Positions 44,576-53,265 are shown, counted from the first letter of the stretch. The stretch is DNA of 64,000 nt from an uncultured Lachnospiraceae bacterium (GCA_934339135.1 CAKRHP010000008.1:84593-148592), one strand, 5' to 3'. Translations and numbers: made by a program. The notes: a model not told the origin generated them from the sequence alone.

Positions 44576-45529
44576 ATGATCATACAGACAGGAATGCGGA
44601 CGGACATCCCGGCATTTTATTCCGAATGGCTTGTAAACAGAATAAAGGAAGGTTATGTGTTGGTACGTAATCCATACAATCCGGTTCAGGTGACAAAATA
44701 TCGTTTGTCCCCGGAGGTTGTGGATCTGATGGCATTCTGTACGAAGAATCCGGAGCCGATGCTGAAATATATGGACATATTGAAGCCGTATGGACAATAC
44801 TGGTTCGTGACGATCACGCCATACGGAAAGGATATTGAGCCAAATGTTCCGGATAAAGATAAAGTGCTGGAGGACTTTAAGCGGTTATCGGATATGGTGG
44901 GAGTTGACAGTGTCGGGTGGCGTTATGATCCCATACTGACAGATCAGATCCATACGGCACAGTGGCATATCGCAGAGTTTGAAAAAATGGCATCCAGTTT
45001 ATCCGGATATACGAAAACCTGTGTGATCAGTTTTCTCGATATTTATAAAAAAGTAGAACGAAATTTTCCGGAGGCAAGAACGGTTACGAAAAAGGACCGC
45101 CTTTGGATCGGAAAAGAATTTATCCGGATTGCAGACAGATACGGGCTGACGATCCGACCCTGTGCAGAAGGAAATGATTTGGCCGTTTACGGAGCGGATT
45201 GCTCCGGCTGCATGACGGTAGATACTTTCGAAACGGCACTGCATACACATCTGAATATTCCGAAACAGAAAATGAACCAGAGGAACGGATCATGCGCCTG
45301 CTTTATGGGAGTGGATATTGGAGCATACGATACCTGCGGTCATTTGTGCCGGTATTGTTATGCGAATGCCAATGCGGAGCTGGTCCGGGAAAATATGAAA
45401 AGACATGATCCGAAGTCTCCGTTTTTGCTTGGAAGAAGCATGCCGGAAGATGTCATACATGAAGCAAAGCAGAAAAGCTGGATTGACGGGCAGATGACAT
45501 TGGATCAGTATCTGGATGAATCTGTCTGA
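44576..45529 (+). CDS. DUF1848 family protein with radical-SAM-like Cys cluster
   Basis: 317-residue protein. It starts IIQTGMRTDIPAFYSEWLVN, the conserved opening of DUF1848, with a GAGGGG ribosome site eight bases upstream. The middle carries VSRVGWRYDP-type sequence (VDSVGWRYDPILT). The C-terminal third has CSGCM, CACFMG and CGHLCRYCYAN; the last fits a CX3CX2C iron-sulfur site like that of radical-SAM proteins. Biochemical role is unknown. The longer in-frame opening from GTG 44495 includes the upstream remnant and was not used. Confidence 0.8.
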   Translation: MIIQTGMRTDIPAFYSEWLVNRIKEGYVLVRNPYNPVQVTKYRLSPEVVDLMAFCTKNPEPMLKYMDILKPYGQYWFVTITPYGKDIEPNVPDKDKVLEDFKRLSDMVGVDSVGWRYDPILTDQIHTAQWHIAEFEKMASSLSGYTKTCVISFLDIYKKVERNFPEARTVTKKDRLWIGKEFIRIADRYGLTIRPCAEGNDLAVYGADCSGCMTVDTFETALHTHLNIPKQKMNQRNGSCACFMGVDIGAYDTCGHLCRYCYANANAELVRENMKRHDPKSPFLLGRSMPEDVIHEAKQKSWIDGQMTLDQYLDESV

Positions 45530-45663
45530 GGAAGCATCAACGGAATGGGATCTCAAGAGACCGCTCATAAAAAGTGCAAATACACAAAAAATAGTAATGG
45601 CTATTGAAGTGAAGATGATATAATGGTAAAATATCATTACCAAATTTCGTGCTAGGCACAAAA

Positions 45664-46770
45664 ATGAGGAGCGGTTTTATTGAGATTGCTTTAGATGGTA
45701 TTGAAAATGAGGAGCTGAGAGATCCTAAAAAGTGTTACCGGTATATTAAAGACGCTATGAAAGACGAACAGAAGTATTATCTGTTATTAGATGAAGTACA
45801 GTTTATGCCGCGTTTTGAGGAAGTGTTGAACAGTTTGCTGCGTATTGGCAATATTGATGTATATGTAACCGGCAGTAATTCCAAATTTTTATCCAGCGAT
45901 ATTGTAACTGAATTTAGAGGCAGAGGAGATGAGATAAGAATTTATCCATTGTCTTTTGCAGAATTCTATGCAGTTTTTGATGGAGATTTTGATGATGCAT
46001 GGGAGGAGTATATGATATATGGCGGCTTGCCACAAGTGGTAAAATTCTCTGTGGAACGCCAAAAAGCGGAGTATCTTAAGAATATTTTTAACAATGTTTA
46101 TATCAAGGATGTGGTAGAGCGAAACAGGATTCAGAATGTTGATGAAATTAATACTTTGGTAGACATTCTTGCTTCTGTCATAGGAGCTCCAACTAATCCG
46201 ACTAAGATATCCAATACTTTTAAAAGTGAACGAGGTATCAATTACAGCAATAAAACTATATCCAACCATATAGATTATCTTGCAGAAGCATTTTTGATTT
46301 CTAAGGCGGAACGGTATGATATTAAAGGCAGAAAATATGTGGGGGCGAATCGGAAATATTATTTTTCGGATATAGGACTTAGAAATGCCAGATTGAATTT
46401 CAGACAGCAGGAGCCTACTCACATTATGGAGAATATCGTATATAATGAGCTGCTTATCCGGGGTTATAATGTGGATGTTGGTATTGTGGATGTGTTTGCA
46501 AAGAGCAGTGAAGGAAAGAAAGTTCATAAGCAGTTAGAGGTTGATTTTGTAGTGAACCAGGGCAGTCAGAGATATTATATTCAGGTGGCTTATGATATGA
46601 CTTCCGAGGAAAAGCAGACGCAGGAGCTTAACTCGTTGAGAAATATTCCGGATTCATTTAAGAAGCTTGTAATCGTAAACGGAACGAAAAAGCCCTGGAG
46701 AAATGAGGAAGGATTTGTGATCATGGGAATGAAATATTTTCTGCTCAATGCAGATAGTTTGGAGTTTTAA
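45664..46770 (+). pseudogene. AAA-type ATPase (DUF4143 family), 5'-truncated
   Basis: 368 residues of an archaeal-type/DUF4143 ATPase. Walker B is visible as YYLLLDEVQFMPRFEE, the sensor as VYVTGSNSKFLSSDIVTEFR, and the C-terminal nuclease-like DUF4143 part as QLEVDFVVNQGSQRYYIQVAY. The first 70-100 residues with the P-loop are absent: the sequence opens at SGFIEIALDGIENEELRDP, which lies well inside the normal protein. Without Walker A it should not hydrolyse ATP. The upstream flank has the inverted repeat TGGTAA/TTACCA (about 45623-45641). Confidence 0.75.
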
Positions 46771-46797
46771 TATGGGAGCATAGTAAAATTAAATTTC

Positions 46798-47403
46798 CTA
46801 GCGGGGCTTGTTATATCGGAAGTCACAATAGGAGGCCCCTTCCGCAATCGTTCCGGTTCTCACCAGTTTCATGTTCATAATATCTGCGAGAACATAATCC
46901 ATTCTGCACAGATAGAAAGCCAGCTCCGGACACCCTTCATCCTGACAGAGCTTGCATATACCACATTCGTGATAATCATAACCCAGATCATACTCGTCAT
47001 TTCCCGGCAGAATATCAACAACCCAGTCATTTTCATATTTGCGTTTATGGCTGTCTTCAGACCATTGCAGTCTTGCAGGCATTCGTTTGGGATCTAAGTA
47101 ACTGTCAGCATCCCCCATTATTTTGTGAAAGAGTTTAGATGCACACAGCCCATCCCGGAATATCTCATAATTTTCTTCGGCAGACCTGCTGGTGCTGCGG
47201 TTTAATGCAATAAAATAGCTTCCCATAATATATGAACTTAACAAATTGGACTTGCCGATATCTTTCGCACGGTCCAAAATGATCTTATGTTCTTTTGCGA
47301 TTTTTCGTGATGTATTTTTAGGAAATCCTCGTCTTTTTAATTCTGCCTTTACGGCATTATGATAAAAATGAAAGATCAATCTTACACTAAATGTATTCTT
47401 CAT
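46798..47403 (-). CDS. L-2-amino-thiazoline-4-carboxylic acid hydrolase-family protein
   Basis: 201-residue protein. The C-terminal Cys-rich signature YDYHECGICKLCQDEGC, the CRMDYVLADIMNMKLVRTGT segment and the closing CDFRYN match the thiazoline-carboxylate hydrolase-like family, whose founding member opens a thiazoline ring in L-cysteine production. Most gut homologues lack biochemical study, so substrate is not assumed. It overlaps the TetR-type gene upstream by four bases, so both form one operon and the regulator may control it. A distant second copy lies at 55148-55768. Confidence 0.78.
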   Translation of the reverse strand: MKNTFSVRLIFHFYHNAVKAELKRRGFPKNTSRKIAKEHKIILDRAKDIGKSNLLSSYIMGSYFIALNRSTSRSAEENYEIFRDGLCASKLFHKIMGDADSYLDPKRMPARLQWSEDSHKRKYENDWVVDILPGNDEYDLGYDYHECGICKLCQDEGCPELAFYLCRMDYVLADIMNMKLVRTGTIAEGASYCDFRYNKPR

Positions 47404-48002
47404 GCTTTGTCACCTTCTGTATGATAATGGATTCCAAGCTCTGCCTCTAAACCATGGAGCAGAATCGTCATTGCTTCTGTAAATGCGTTTTTGATCTCCT
47501 CTGTGATTCCATTCTGACAGGAATCATCCGCGATCATTTCACAGATCATGGAAAATTCGGAGGAAGAAAGCATATAGATGGTCTTGTCTGATAATTTTTT
47601 TGAAGCAAGCCCACGTCGGTATAATTCCCCGTAATAATTAGATGCAAATTGGGTACTGCGTTTCAGGTAGACGGAACGAAAACGCTCCATATATGTCCCG
47701 GAATCATTTTTCAATAACATATGAAAAAGCTTCATGTCTCCCTGCAGCAATTCCAGTGTCTGCAGAGAGACTCTCGAATATAGAACCCGGATCAGTTCCT
47801 CATCTGACATGGCAGAGAAATCAATCCCCATCATAGATTCGGTAATGCTCATAAGTTTTTGTCCGCTTGCGCGAAAAAGCTCTCCAAACATTTCCTCTTT
47901 GCCGGAGAAATGCTTATAGATGGCTCCGGCTGTGATGCCGGCTTTAGCAGCGATCTTTCGCATAGAGGCATCCTGATATCCCGCTTCCAGAAATATCTCC
48001 AT
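47400..48002 (-). CDS. TetR/AcrR-family transcriptional regulator
   Basis: 200 residues from the first ATG. The helix-turn-helix is ASMRKIAAKAGITAGAIYKHF, followed by a helical ligand domain. The family's first helix normally begins 15 or more residues earlier, and the upstream frame does read SSKETRELILKSA in line with that helix. No ATG, GTG or TTG exists there, but ATT at 48053 lies five bases after a perfect AAAGGAGG, and a CTG lies at 48020. Translation probably starts upstream of 48002, on a rare codon. It heads an operon with the hydrolase-family gene. Confidence 0.85.
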   Translation of the reverse strand: MEIFLEAGYQDASMRKIAAKAGITAGAIYKHFSGKEEMFGELFRASGQKLMSITESMMGIDFSAMSDEELIRVLYSRVSLQTLELLQGDMKLFHMLLKNDSGTYMERFRSVYLKRSTQFASNYYGELYRRGLASKKLSDKTIYMLSSSEFSMICEMIADDSCQNGITEEIKNAFTEAMTILLHGLEAELGIHYHTEGDKA

Positions 48003-48195
48003 GGCACTTTTTAAGATCAGTTCTCTGGTTTCTTTGGAACTCTCGCGAATAATGACCGCCTCCTTTGATAAAGTATTGCATTAGGTCAATACATGTGTCA
48101 TGTTGGTAAACGTTGTTTGCTTTATAGCATATCGGATGGAGAAAGTCAAGAAGACTCTGCATTATTGCAGTGAGGCGAAATTGGAGCAGCGATAC

Positions 48196-48224
48196 TTGAC
48201 GGATTCAAAGGAATTCATTATACT
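48196..48224 (+). promoter_or_regulatory. SigA promoter of the riboswitch/EamA transcript
   Basis: TTGACG and TATACT are separated by 17 bases. The transcript would begin near 48231, at the first base of the structured leader. Confidence 0.8.
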
Positions 48225-48230
48225 TCATTT

Positions 48231-48282
48231 AACGGGTGAGCACCTACCGACAGTCAGGCTGATTTTAGTCTGGCTGTTTTTC
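48231..48282 (+). ncRNA. Structured leader, candidate guanidine-IV (mepA-type) riboswitch with terminator
   Basis: Short leader of about 50 bases. The 5' part contains GGGTGAGCACCTACCGACAG. It is followed by an 11-pair hairpin, ACAGTCAGGCT with AGTCTGGCTGT (two G-U pairs), and a TTTTT run: a complete terminator ending 35 bases before the transporter gene. The 5' conserved-looking block next to a terminator, and the downstream small EamA exporter, agree with what I remember of guanidine-IV riboswitches, where ligand prevents termination. The class name rests on memory of the motif, not on a search. Confidence 0.5.
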
Positions 48283-48316
48283 TTAGTGTATAAGGATTTT
48301 TTAGGAGGGAATAAAT

Positions 48317-48739
48317 ATGTCAATGATATGGCCCATCGCGCTGGTGGTATTTTCCAATATTGTTTATCAAATTTGTGCAAAGGGAGTGCCTAAAGATATG
48401 GATGCAATGGCATCCATGACGATAACCTATCTTGTGGGGGCAGTATGTTCTGCCATTATGTATTTTGTGATGAACAAAAATGGCAATTTATTACAGGAGT
48501 ATGCCAAGATGAATTGGGCACCGTTTTTTCTCGGTGTCTCTGTGGTTGGGCTGGAGGTCGGTTTTATTTATGCTTATAAAAACGGCTGGGCAGTCAGTAC
48601 AGCATCCCTTGTGCAAAGTGCATTTTTGGCAGTTGCATTGATTATTGTGGGAGCAGTTTTGTACCGCGAAGCAATCACAGCCAACAAAGTTATTGGTATC
48701 GTAATATGCCTGATTGGTCTTTATTTTATTAATAAATAA
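48317..48739 (+). CDS. Half-size EamA/SMR-like transporter, 140 residues
   Basis: Small exporter-like membrane protein with four or five spans (WPIALVVFSNIVYQICAKG; MTITYLVGAVCSAIMYFVM; FFLGVSVVGLEVGFIYAYKN; SLVQSAFLAVALIIVGAVLY; KVIGIVICLIGLYFI). It is one repeat of a drug/metabolite transporter, so it should act as a dimer like EmrE or Gdx. With the leader upstream it is a candidate guanidinium exporter. TTTAGGAGGG gives an ideal ribosome site. Confidence 0.82.
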   Translation: MSMIWPIALVVFSNIVYQICAKGVPKDMDAMASMTITYLVGAVCSAIMYFVMNKNGNLLQEYAKMNWAPFFLGVSVVGLEVGFIYAYKNGWAVSTASLVQSAFLAVALIIVGAVLYREAITANKVIGIVICLIGLYFINK

Positions 48740-48755
48740 AAAGGGGGGACGAAGA

Positions 48756-49214
48756 ATGAACGGAAAATTTACTGTGAGAAAAGCAGAGGAAAAGGATATT
48801 GTATTGCTGCAAAATATGATCAAGGGTCTGGCTGCATACGAGAAAAGGCCGCAGGATATGACGGCCTCTCCGAAAAATCTGCAGTATTGGCTTTTCGAAA
48901 AGAAAATAGCAACGGCATTGATCGCACAGTACAATGATGAGGTGATCGGATACGCAATCTATTATCCTGTGTTTGGATCCTTTGCAGCAGAGGGTGGAGT
49001 TCATTTGGAAGACCTGTTTTTATGTGAGGAGTATCGTCATAGTGGTCTTGGAAAAAAGTTCTTCTCCCCAATAGAGGAATTTGTTAAACAGGATGGTTAC
49101 GATCTGATTGAATGGAGCTGCCTTGACTGGAATATGCCGTCCATTCGTTTTTATAACCAAATTGGTGCTGTGCAGGAGCATGGAAGAAAGTATTTTTCCT
49201 ACATTTGTAAATAA
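48756..49214 (+). CDS. GNAT N-acetyltransferase (SSAT/diamine acetyltransferase-like)
   Basis: 152-residue acetyltransferase. The acetyl-CoA loop is EEYRHSGLGKKFF, preceded by GGVHLEDLFL, and the C-terminus has WSCLDWNMPSIRFYNQIGA, the pattern of spermidine/spermine N1-acetyltransferase-like proteins. The start follows AAGGGGGG. It begins 16 bases after the transporter stop, so both are probably on the riboswitch-controlled transcript; acetylation of an amine substrate would fit a detoxification pair. Confidence 0.8.
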   Translation: MNGKFTVRKAEEKDIVLLQNMIKGLAAYEKRPQDMTASPKNLQYWLFEKKIATALIAQYNDEVIGYAIYYPVFGSFAAEGGVHLEDLFLCEEYRHSGLGKKFFSPIEEFVKQDGYDLIEWSCLDWNMPSIRFYNQIGAVQEHGRKYFSYICK

Positions 49215-49518
49215 ATAGTTTTGCTTTTTATTCTATTTAGTAAGTAGAGAAAATATTGAACGGCAGCAGGAATTACAGAGCATAGGTTCGGATAATCGAG
49301 GGTGCCACATCTGGCGGTTGCAAGTCCCGCACTATAGATCCCCATATCACAGGCAAATACAAATAGGAAACTTTTAGTGGACGGGACATCGGAGAAAGCT
49401 GGCATGTTCTTTTGGCGTTAGAGGAGCTTCAGAAAATGAATGATGCCTATGAAGTTCAGTATTCTCTGCCGGATCATATAATCATAGCAGCATTGATAAA
49501 AAAGATAATGCACGTTTT
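49215..49518 (+). other. Gene debris between the acetyltransferase and 49519
   Basis: No intact gene. Short coding-like pieces occur in different frames: on the plus strand LEELQKMNDAYEVQYSLPDH (about 49421-49480), and on the minus strand FACDMGIYSAGLATARCG (about 49320-49375). Neither has a start and ribosome site, and I do not recognise them. Read as remains of lost genes. Confidence 0.4.
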
Positions 49519-49854
49519 ATGAACATGTTGTCTGAAAAACAAACACATGTATTTAAACAATTAGGAATTGATCTGGAGAAAATCAAGATTGAATGTCATA
49601 AGATGCCCGAAGAGATAACGGATATAAAAGTGAAAGAAATTTTCGAAATATCATTTCTGATATGTGGTAAATTGTTATCGATCACTTTATTTCAAGCAGA
49701 AGTTTATGGTTCAGAAGATGTGTTTGGAAAGGATGATAGGAGTAGCAATATACCTGTATCGAAAGGTACAGGCGGCAGTAACCTGTTTTACGGAAAAATA
49801 CAGTGGGGAAATTTGAACGCTGTTGTAACATCAGGAATTGCCGGAGTAAAATAA
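49519..49854 (+). CDS. Hypothetical protein, possibly a fragment (111 residues)
   Basis: Open frame starting MNMLSEKQTHVFKQLGIDLEK and ending SGIAGVK. It has charged and hydrophobic patterns that look coding, with no recognised motif. No good ribosome site precedes the ATG, and it lies in a stretch of gene debris, so it may be the tail of a larger lost gene. Confidence 0.3.
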   Translation: MNMLSEKQTHVFKQLGIDLEKIKIECHKMPEEITDIKVKEIFEISFLICGKLLSITLFQAEVYGSEDVFGKDDRSSNIPVSKGTGGSNLFYGKIQWGNLNAVVTSGIAGVK

Positions 49855-49904
49855 CTTTTGAAAATGAACATGATCAGAAACGACGATTTGATAAAATATA
49901 TCAA

Positions 49905-49933
49905 TTGACAATTGTGTAATTATGCAAAATAAT
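49905..49933 (+). promoter_or_regulatory. Promoter for the 49968 and 50085 genes
   Basis: Perfect TTGACA, 17 bases, then AATAAT (one mismatch from consensus). It lies 34 bases before the small gene. Confidence 0.65.
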
Positions 49934-49967
49934 TTATAAATTATGGTAAAATGGATGAGGTGGAAAT

Positions 49968-50084
49968 ATGAGACAATTATTACTGCTTGTGAAATATCAG
50001 ATGAAACCGGAAACCAGAACATTATTTGTGGATGAGGTGATTTCTTCCGGAGTTTTAGAAAAAATAAAGGAATGGATGATTTAA
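49968..50084 (+). CDS. 38-residue peptide or gene remnant
   Basis: ATG behind GAGGTGGAAAT, reading RQLLLLVKYQMKPETRTLF, then a helix ending KEWMI. Its TAA abuts the next ATG directly. It follows a good promoter, so it may act as a leader peptide. LLVKYQMKPETRTLFVDEV also resembles the start of small ABM-type monooxygenases, so it may be a shortened gene. Confidence 0.45.
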   Translation: MRQLLLLVKYQMKPETRTLFVDEVISSGVLEKIKEWMI

Positions 50085-51014
50085 ATGAAAAAACAATTTT
50101 TTGAAACAGAAAAACACGGCTTCTATGGAACATATTATGAAAACCCGAAGGGTTCCGATTGTGCAATGATCGGGTTGTTTGGAGATGATCCTAATGATTT
50201 TATGGCAAAGTGTGGTGCAAAATGGTTACATAAAAATGGTGTAAATGTGCTTTGTATGTCTCCCGGCAAGAAAAATTACAGTCACGTAAATTATCCGCTG
50301 GAACGGATTGAGACAGCCATTCAATGGCTGATGAGTAATGGAAACCGAAAGGTCGGAATTATGGGAATGAGTACCGCCGGTATGGATGCGATTGTTGCAG
50401 CTTCTTATTTTCCGGATATCACATTAACCTTTGGATTGACAGCCAGTGACTTTGTGTGGCAGGGTTTTGAGCAGGGCAATAAGGATGGCTGTAAAGAGTG
50501 GCCGGTTCCGGGGACTTCCACTCTTTCCTGGAAGGGAAAGCCTCTGGCGTACATGCCGTTTGTCTATGAGCATCCGGTATACTGGCAGAAGGTGGAGGAA
50601 GAGACAAAAGGCTCCGGTGATATTGAGCGAAGTACCTGCCTGTTTATTGATTCGGAAAAAGCAAGAGAACACACAGAAGAGGAAATGATCAAGGTGGAAA
50701 ATATAAAAGGACGGTTGTTTCTTGTGGGGGCGGATGATGATTCCTTCTGGGAAGCCGGAAAATATATCCGCCGTATGGATCAGCGTTTAAAAGAACGTCC
50801 TCATACCTGTCAATATGAGGCACTTGTATATGAGCATGGAACGCATTTTGTATTGCCGGAGTCTCTGCTTCGAAAGGCATTACCCGTAGGGTTGAAATTT
50901 GTGTTGCGGTTTATTTTCAAGGCGGCAAAGGAATATCCGAATGAGTGTGAAGCTACCAGAAAGGACATCGACAAAAGGCTTTCGGCGGCATTAAAGGAAT
51001 GGCGGGAAGAGTAG
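50085..51014 (+). CDS. Alpha/beta hydrolase, BAAT C-terminal-like acyl thioesterase family
   Basis: 309-residue hydrolase. The nucleophile elbow is GIMGMSTAGMDAIVAA, the acid probably in FLVGADDDSFW, and the His in YEHGTHFVLPESLL, in the right order for a Ser-Asp-His triad. The overall pattern is that of the BAAT (bile acid-CoA:amino acid N-acyltransferase) C-terminal domain seen in bacterial acyl-CoA thioester hydrolase/transferase-like proteins. Substrate is unknown. It starts at the first base after the small gene. Confidence 0.78.
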   Translation: MKKQFFETEKHGFYGTYYENPKGSDCAMIGLFGDDPNDFMAKCGAKWLHKNGVNVLCMSPGKKNYSHVNYPLERIETAIQWLMSNGNRKVGIMGMSTAGMDAIVAASYFPDITLTFGLTASDFVWQGFEQGNKDGCKEWPVPGTSTLSWKGKPLAYMPFVYEHPVYWQKVEEETKGSGDIERSTCLFIDSEKAREHTEEEMIKVENIKGRLFLVGADDDSFWEAGKYIRRMDQRLKERPHTCQYEALVYEHGTHFVLPESLLRKALPVGLKFVLRFIFKAAKEYPNECEATRKDIDKRLSAALKEWREE

Positions 51015-51304
51015 TGAGGGCTTATGGACAAGGTGGTGAACAGGGATTTGATGGCGCTGTGACCAAGCTTATGATGCAGATGTACCTTTGTAACTGCGAT
51101 TTTAGAAAGCGGTTGAACAAGAAGGGGGAGGAGTACGGCTGGGACGTGGCTGTCTATTCCTCGTTGGAGCACATATACGGATATGATTATGTGACATCGT
51201 GCTACAAAGACGATCCTAAGGAATCCTGGGGGCAGATTGTGGAGCATATGCATGACATATATCCGATCGCAACGGATCGACAGATCCGGAAAGTATTGAA
51301 ATGA
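50999..51304 (+). CDS. Hypothetical protein, probably incomplete (101 residues)
   Basis: Open frame that overlaps the hydrolase 3' end. Only the second half (from about 51071, MQMYLCNCDFRKRLNKKGEE, to the end) looks like real protein; the first part is rich in Gly and Arg and may be noise. No ribosome site is visible for either start. The frame may be the tail of a frame-shifted gene; I do not recognise it. Confidence 0.3.
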   Translation: MAGRVVRAYGQGGEQGFDGAVTKLMMQMYLCNCDFRKRLNKKGEEYGWDVAVYSSLEHIYGYDYVTSCYKDDPKESWGQIVEHMHDIYPIATDRQIRKVLK

Positions 51305-51397
51305 GATATATTTGGATTGATATAAAAGTTGATTTTTTTAGATGATTGTATTATTCTTTTAGCATAAGAAATGTTAGTATGATTCCAAATGAATGAG

Positions 51398-51429
51398 AAA
51401 AAACCTAGAGTGCCAGCTCTAGGTTTTTT
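51398..51429. terminator. Strong bidirectional terminator
   Basis: AAAAAACCTAGAG pairs perfectly with CTCTAGGTTTTTT around a six-base loop, with A and T runs on both sides. It closes the 49905-51304 unit. Confidence 0.92.
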
Positions 51430-51628
51430 GTATAAGAAAATGTTTGCATCGCAGCGAGGATCAAGGATAAACGCTGGTTTTGTCTTTTAAATCATGAAAT
51501 CTTAATATAAATTCCTTCAAACAAATCGATATATCAAAAAAATGTTAAAAATCGCGAATATTATTAAAGAAAACCGGTTTTTTTAGCGGTATTATGTTAA
51601 AAACAAATAAAGAAGGGAGATTAAATAC

Positions 51629-52237
51629 ATGAAAACAATGGAATTTTTAGCTATGAAACCACAATGGATCCGTAAACCGAAAAATTGTACAACAACAGAT
51701 GAGTCCGTGGAAATCATTACAGAGCGTGGAACTGATTTGTGGGCAAGAACCTATTATGGATTTCAGAATGACAATGCACCGGTGTATCAAGTGTGTACGA
51801 AGGAAAAATATTTTACTTTTACTGTTCGTACTTGTTTTGAGAGCAAGGATCGTTTTGATCAGTGTGGTGTGTCAATGTATTTGGACAGCGATAATTGGTT
51901 TAAAGCTTCTATCGAGTATGAAGATGAGAACATCCAGAGACTTGGCAGCGTAGTTACGAATCACGGCTATTCAGATTGGGCAACTACGGATATTTCTTCT
52001 GATATTCGGGAAATGTGGTATCAATTCAGTCGTAGAGAAAGTGATTTCTGCATATCATGTAGCACAGACGGTATTCATTTTAAACAAATGCGAATTTTCC
52101 ACATGTGGGAAGGTGGAGAGGAGATAAAATTTGGTATTTATGCGGGGAGTCCTACAAAGGGATCTTTTAAAGCTACATTCACAGATATGAAGGTAACCGA
52201 TTGTTTATGGGAAGCGGATGCTGACTGGAGGGAATAA
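51629..52237 (+). CDS. DUF1349 family protein (concanavalin-like fold)
   Basis: 202-residue cytoplasmic protein of the DUF1349 family, related to lectin/glucanase-like beta-sandwiches. Seen features are FTFTVRTCFESKDRFDQCGV, MYLDSDNWFKASIEYEDEN and the closing GIYAGSPTKGSFKATFTDM. No signal peptide. The start follows GAAGGGAG. The 198 bases before it after the terminator are AT-rich, with a small AAAACCGGTTTT palindrome (51573-51584), and hold nothing else recognised. Confidence 0.82.
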   Translation: MKTMEFLAMKPQWIRKPKNCTTTDESVEIITERGTDLWARTYYGFQNDNAPVYQVCTKEKYFTFTVRTCFESKDRFDQCGVSMYLDSDNWFKASIEYEDENIQRLGSVVTNHGYSDWATTDISSDIREMWYQFSRRESDFCISCSTDGIHFKQMRIFHMWEGGEEIKFGIYAGSPTKGSFKATFTDMKVTDCLWEADADWRE

Positions 52238-52282
52238 ATTCGGCTTTTTGATTTTGCTCATCACAAAAAAACGAAATTGATA

Positions 52283-53134
52283 TTACAGAATTTCCTTCAG
52301 AAAAACCTTTGCCGCATGGGAAAGCATGTCCTCCTTTGGGTACATTACACCGATCTCAAAGTTGATCTCCGGTGTTGTATGGAGGATCGTGACATCACCG
52401 TTCCAAGCTTCGATTTCAAGCCGGTTGAGCAGGGTACAGCCTAATCCTGCCTCGACCATGCAATACGCGGCATAGATATCCATTGTTGTAAACTGGATAT
52501 TTGGGTGAACGCCGAGTTGCTCAAAGGTTCTCCGGTAATCGGTGTCATAGTTTGGATAGGGAGCGATAAAGCTTTCCTGTTCAAAGGCTTTGATGGGAAA
52601 TGTTTTATCTTTTGCGAAGGGATGATCCGGTGGAATACATGCAACCATCGGATCATTCTTAAGTTTATGAAAGCAATGATCCGACTTTCGGTACGTCATA
52701 ATGGCGATATCGATATCATGGTGCTCCAGGGCGTGTAAAAGCTCTGTACTTGTTGCCTGCAGGGTCTTTATTTTTACCTTTGGATATAGATCCGTAAAGT
52801 GTTTTAGCTGTCCGGATATCAATTTGAAATATCCGGCATAGGAGATACCGATGGTGAGAGTTCCTTCTTCTAAGCCCTGTATTCTGTGGGCTGTTTCTTT
52901 GATCTTATCTGCCTGATATACCAGTTCCCGCATCATGGGGATAAATGCAGGGGCGTCGGAAGTGAGTTCCACGCCCTTTTTGCCTCTGGTAAATAAGGAA
53001 ATGCCGATTTCGTCCTCCAGTGAGGCGATACTTCTTGAGATGCCGGAGGTTGTGTAACCGAGCTGCTCTGCGGCTGCGGACAGACTTCCTGTGTTCATGA
53101 CGGAAAGAAATATTCTTGCTTTTTCTGTATCCAT
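52283..53134 (-). CDS. LysR-family transcriptional regulator
   Basis: 283-residue LysR-type regulator. The N-terminal HTH is ARIFLSVMNTGSLSAAAEQLGYTTSGISRSIA in parts (LSAAAEQLGYTTSGISRSIA is the recognition region). The effector domain follows from about residue 90 (GTLTIGISYAGYFKLISGQL). It diverges from the broken EamA transporter gene at 53266 with 131 bases between, the usual regulator-target layout; with the transporter lost it may be an orphan. Confidence 0.92.
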   Translation of the reverse strand: MDTEKARIFLSVMNTGSLSAAAEQLGYTTSGISRSIASLEDEIGISLFTRGKKGVELTSDAPAFIPMMRELVYQADKIKETAHRIQGLEEGTLTIGISYAGYFKLISGQLKHFTDLYPKVKIKTLQATSTELLHALEHHDIDIAIMTYRKSDHCFHKLKNDPMVACIPPDHPFAKDKTFPIKAFEQESFIAPYPNYDTDYRRTFEQLGVHPNIQFTTMDIYAAYCMVEAGLGCTLLNRLEIEAWNGDVTILHTTPEINFEIGVMYPKEDMLSHAAKVFLKEIL

Positions 53135-53265
53135 TTCTCTGTTCCCTTTCTAATATTGACAATTTAGCAAAGATATCTTGAAATACTCTCGCTTTTCTCA
53201 ATGATAATATATTTGTATACTGATTTCAATGAGTAATTTATAAGATTGGAAAGGAAATCAAAGAG

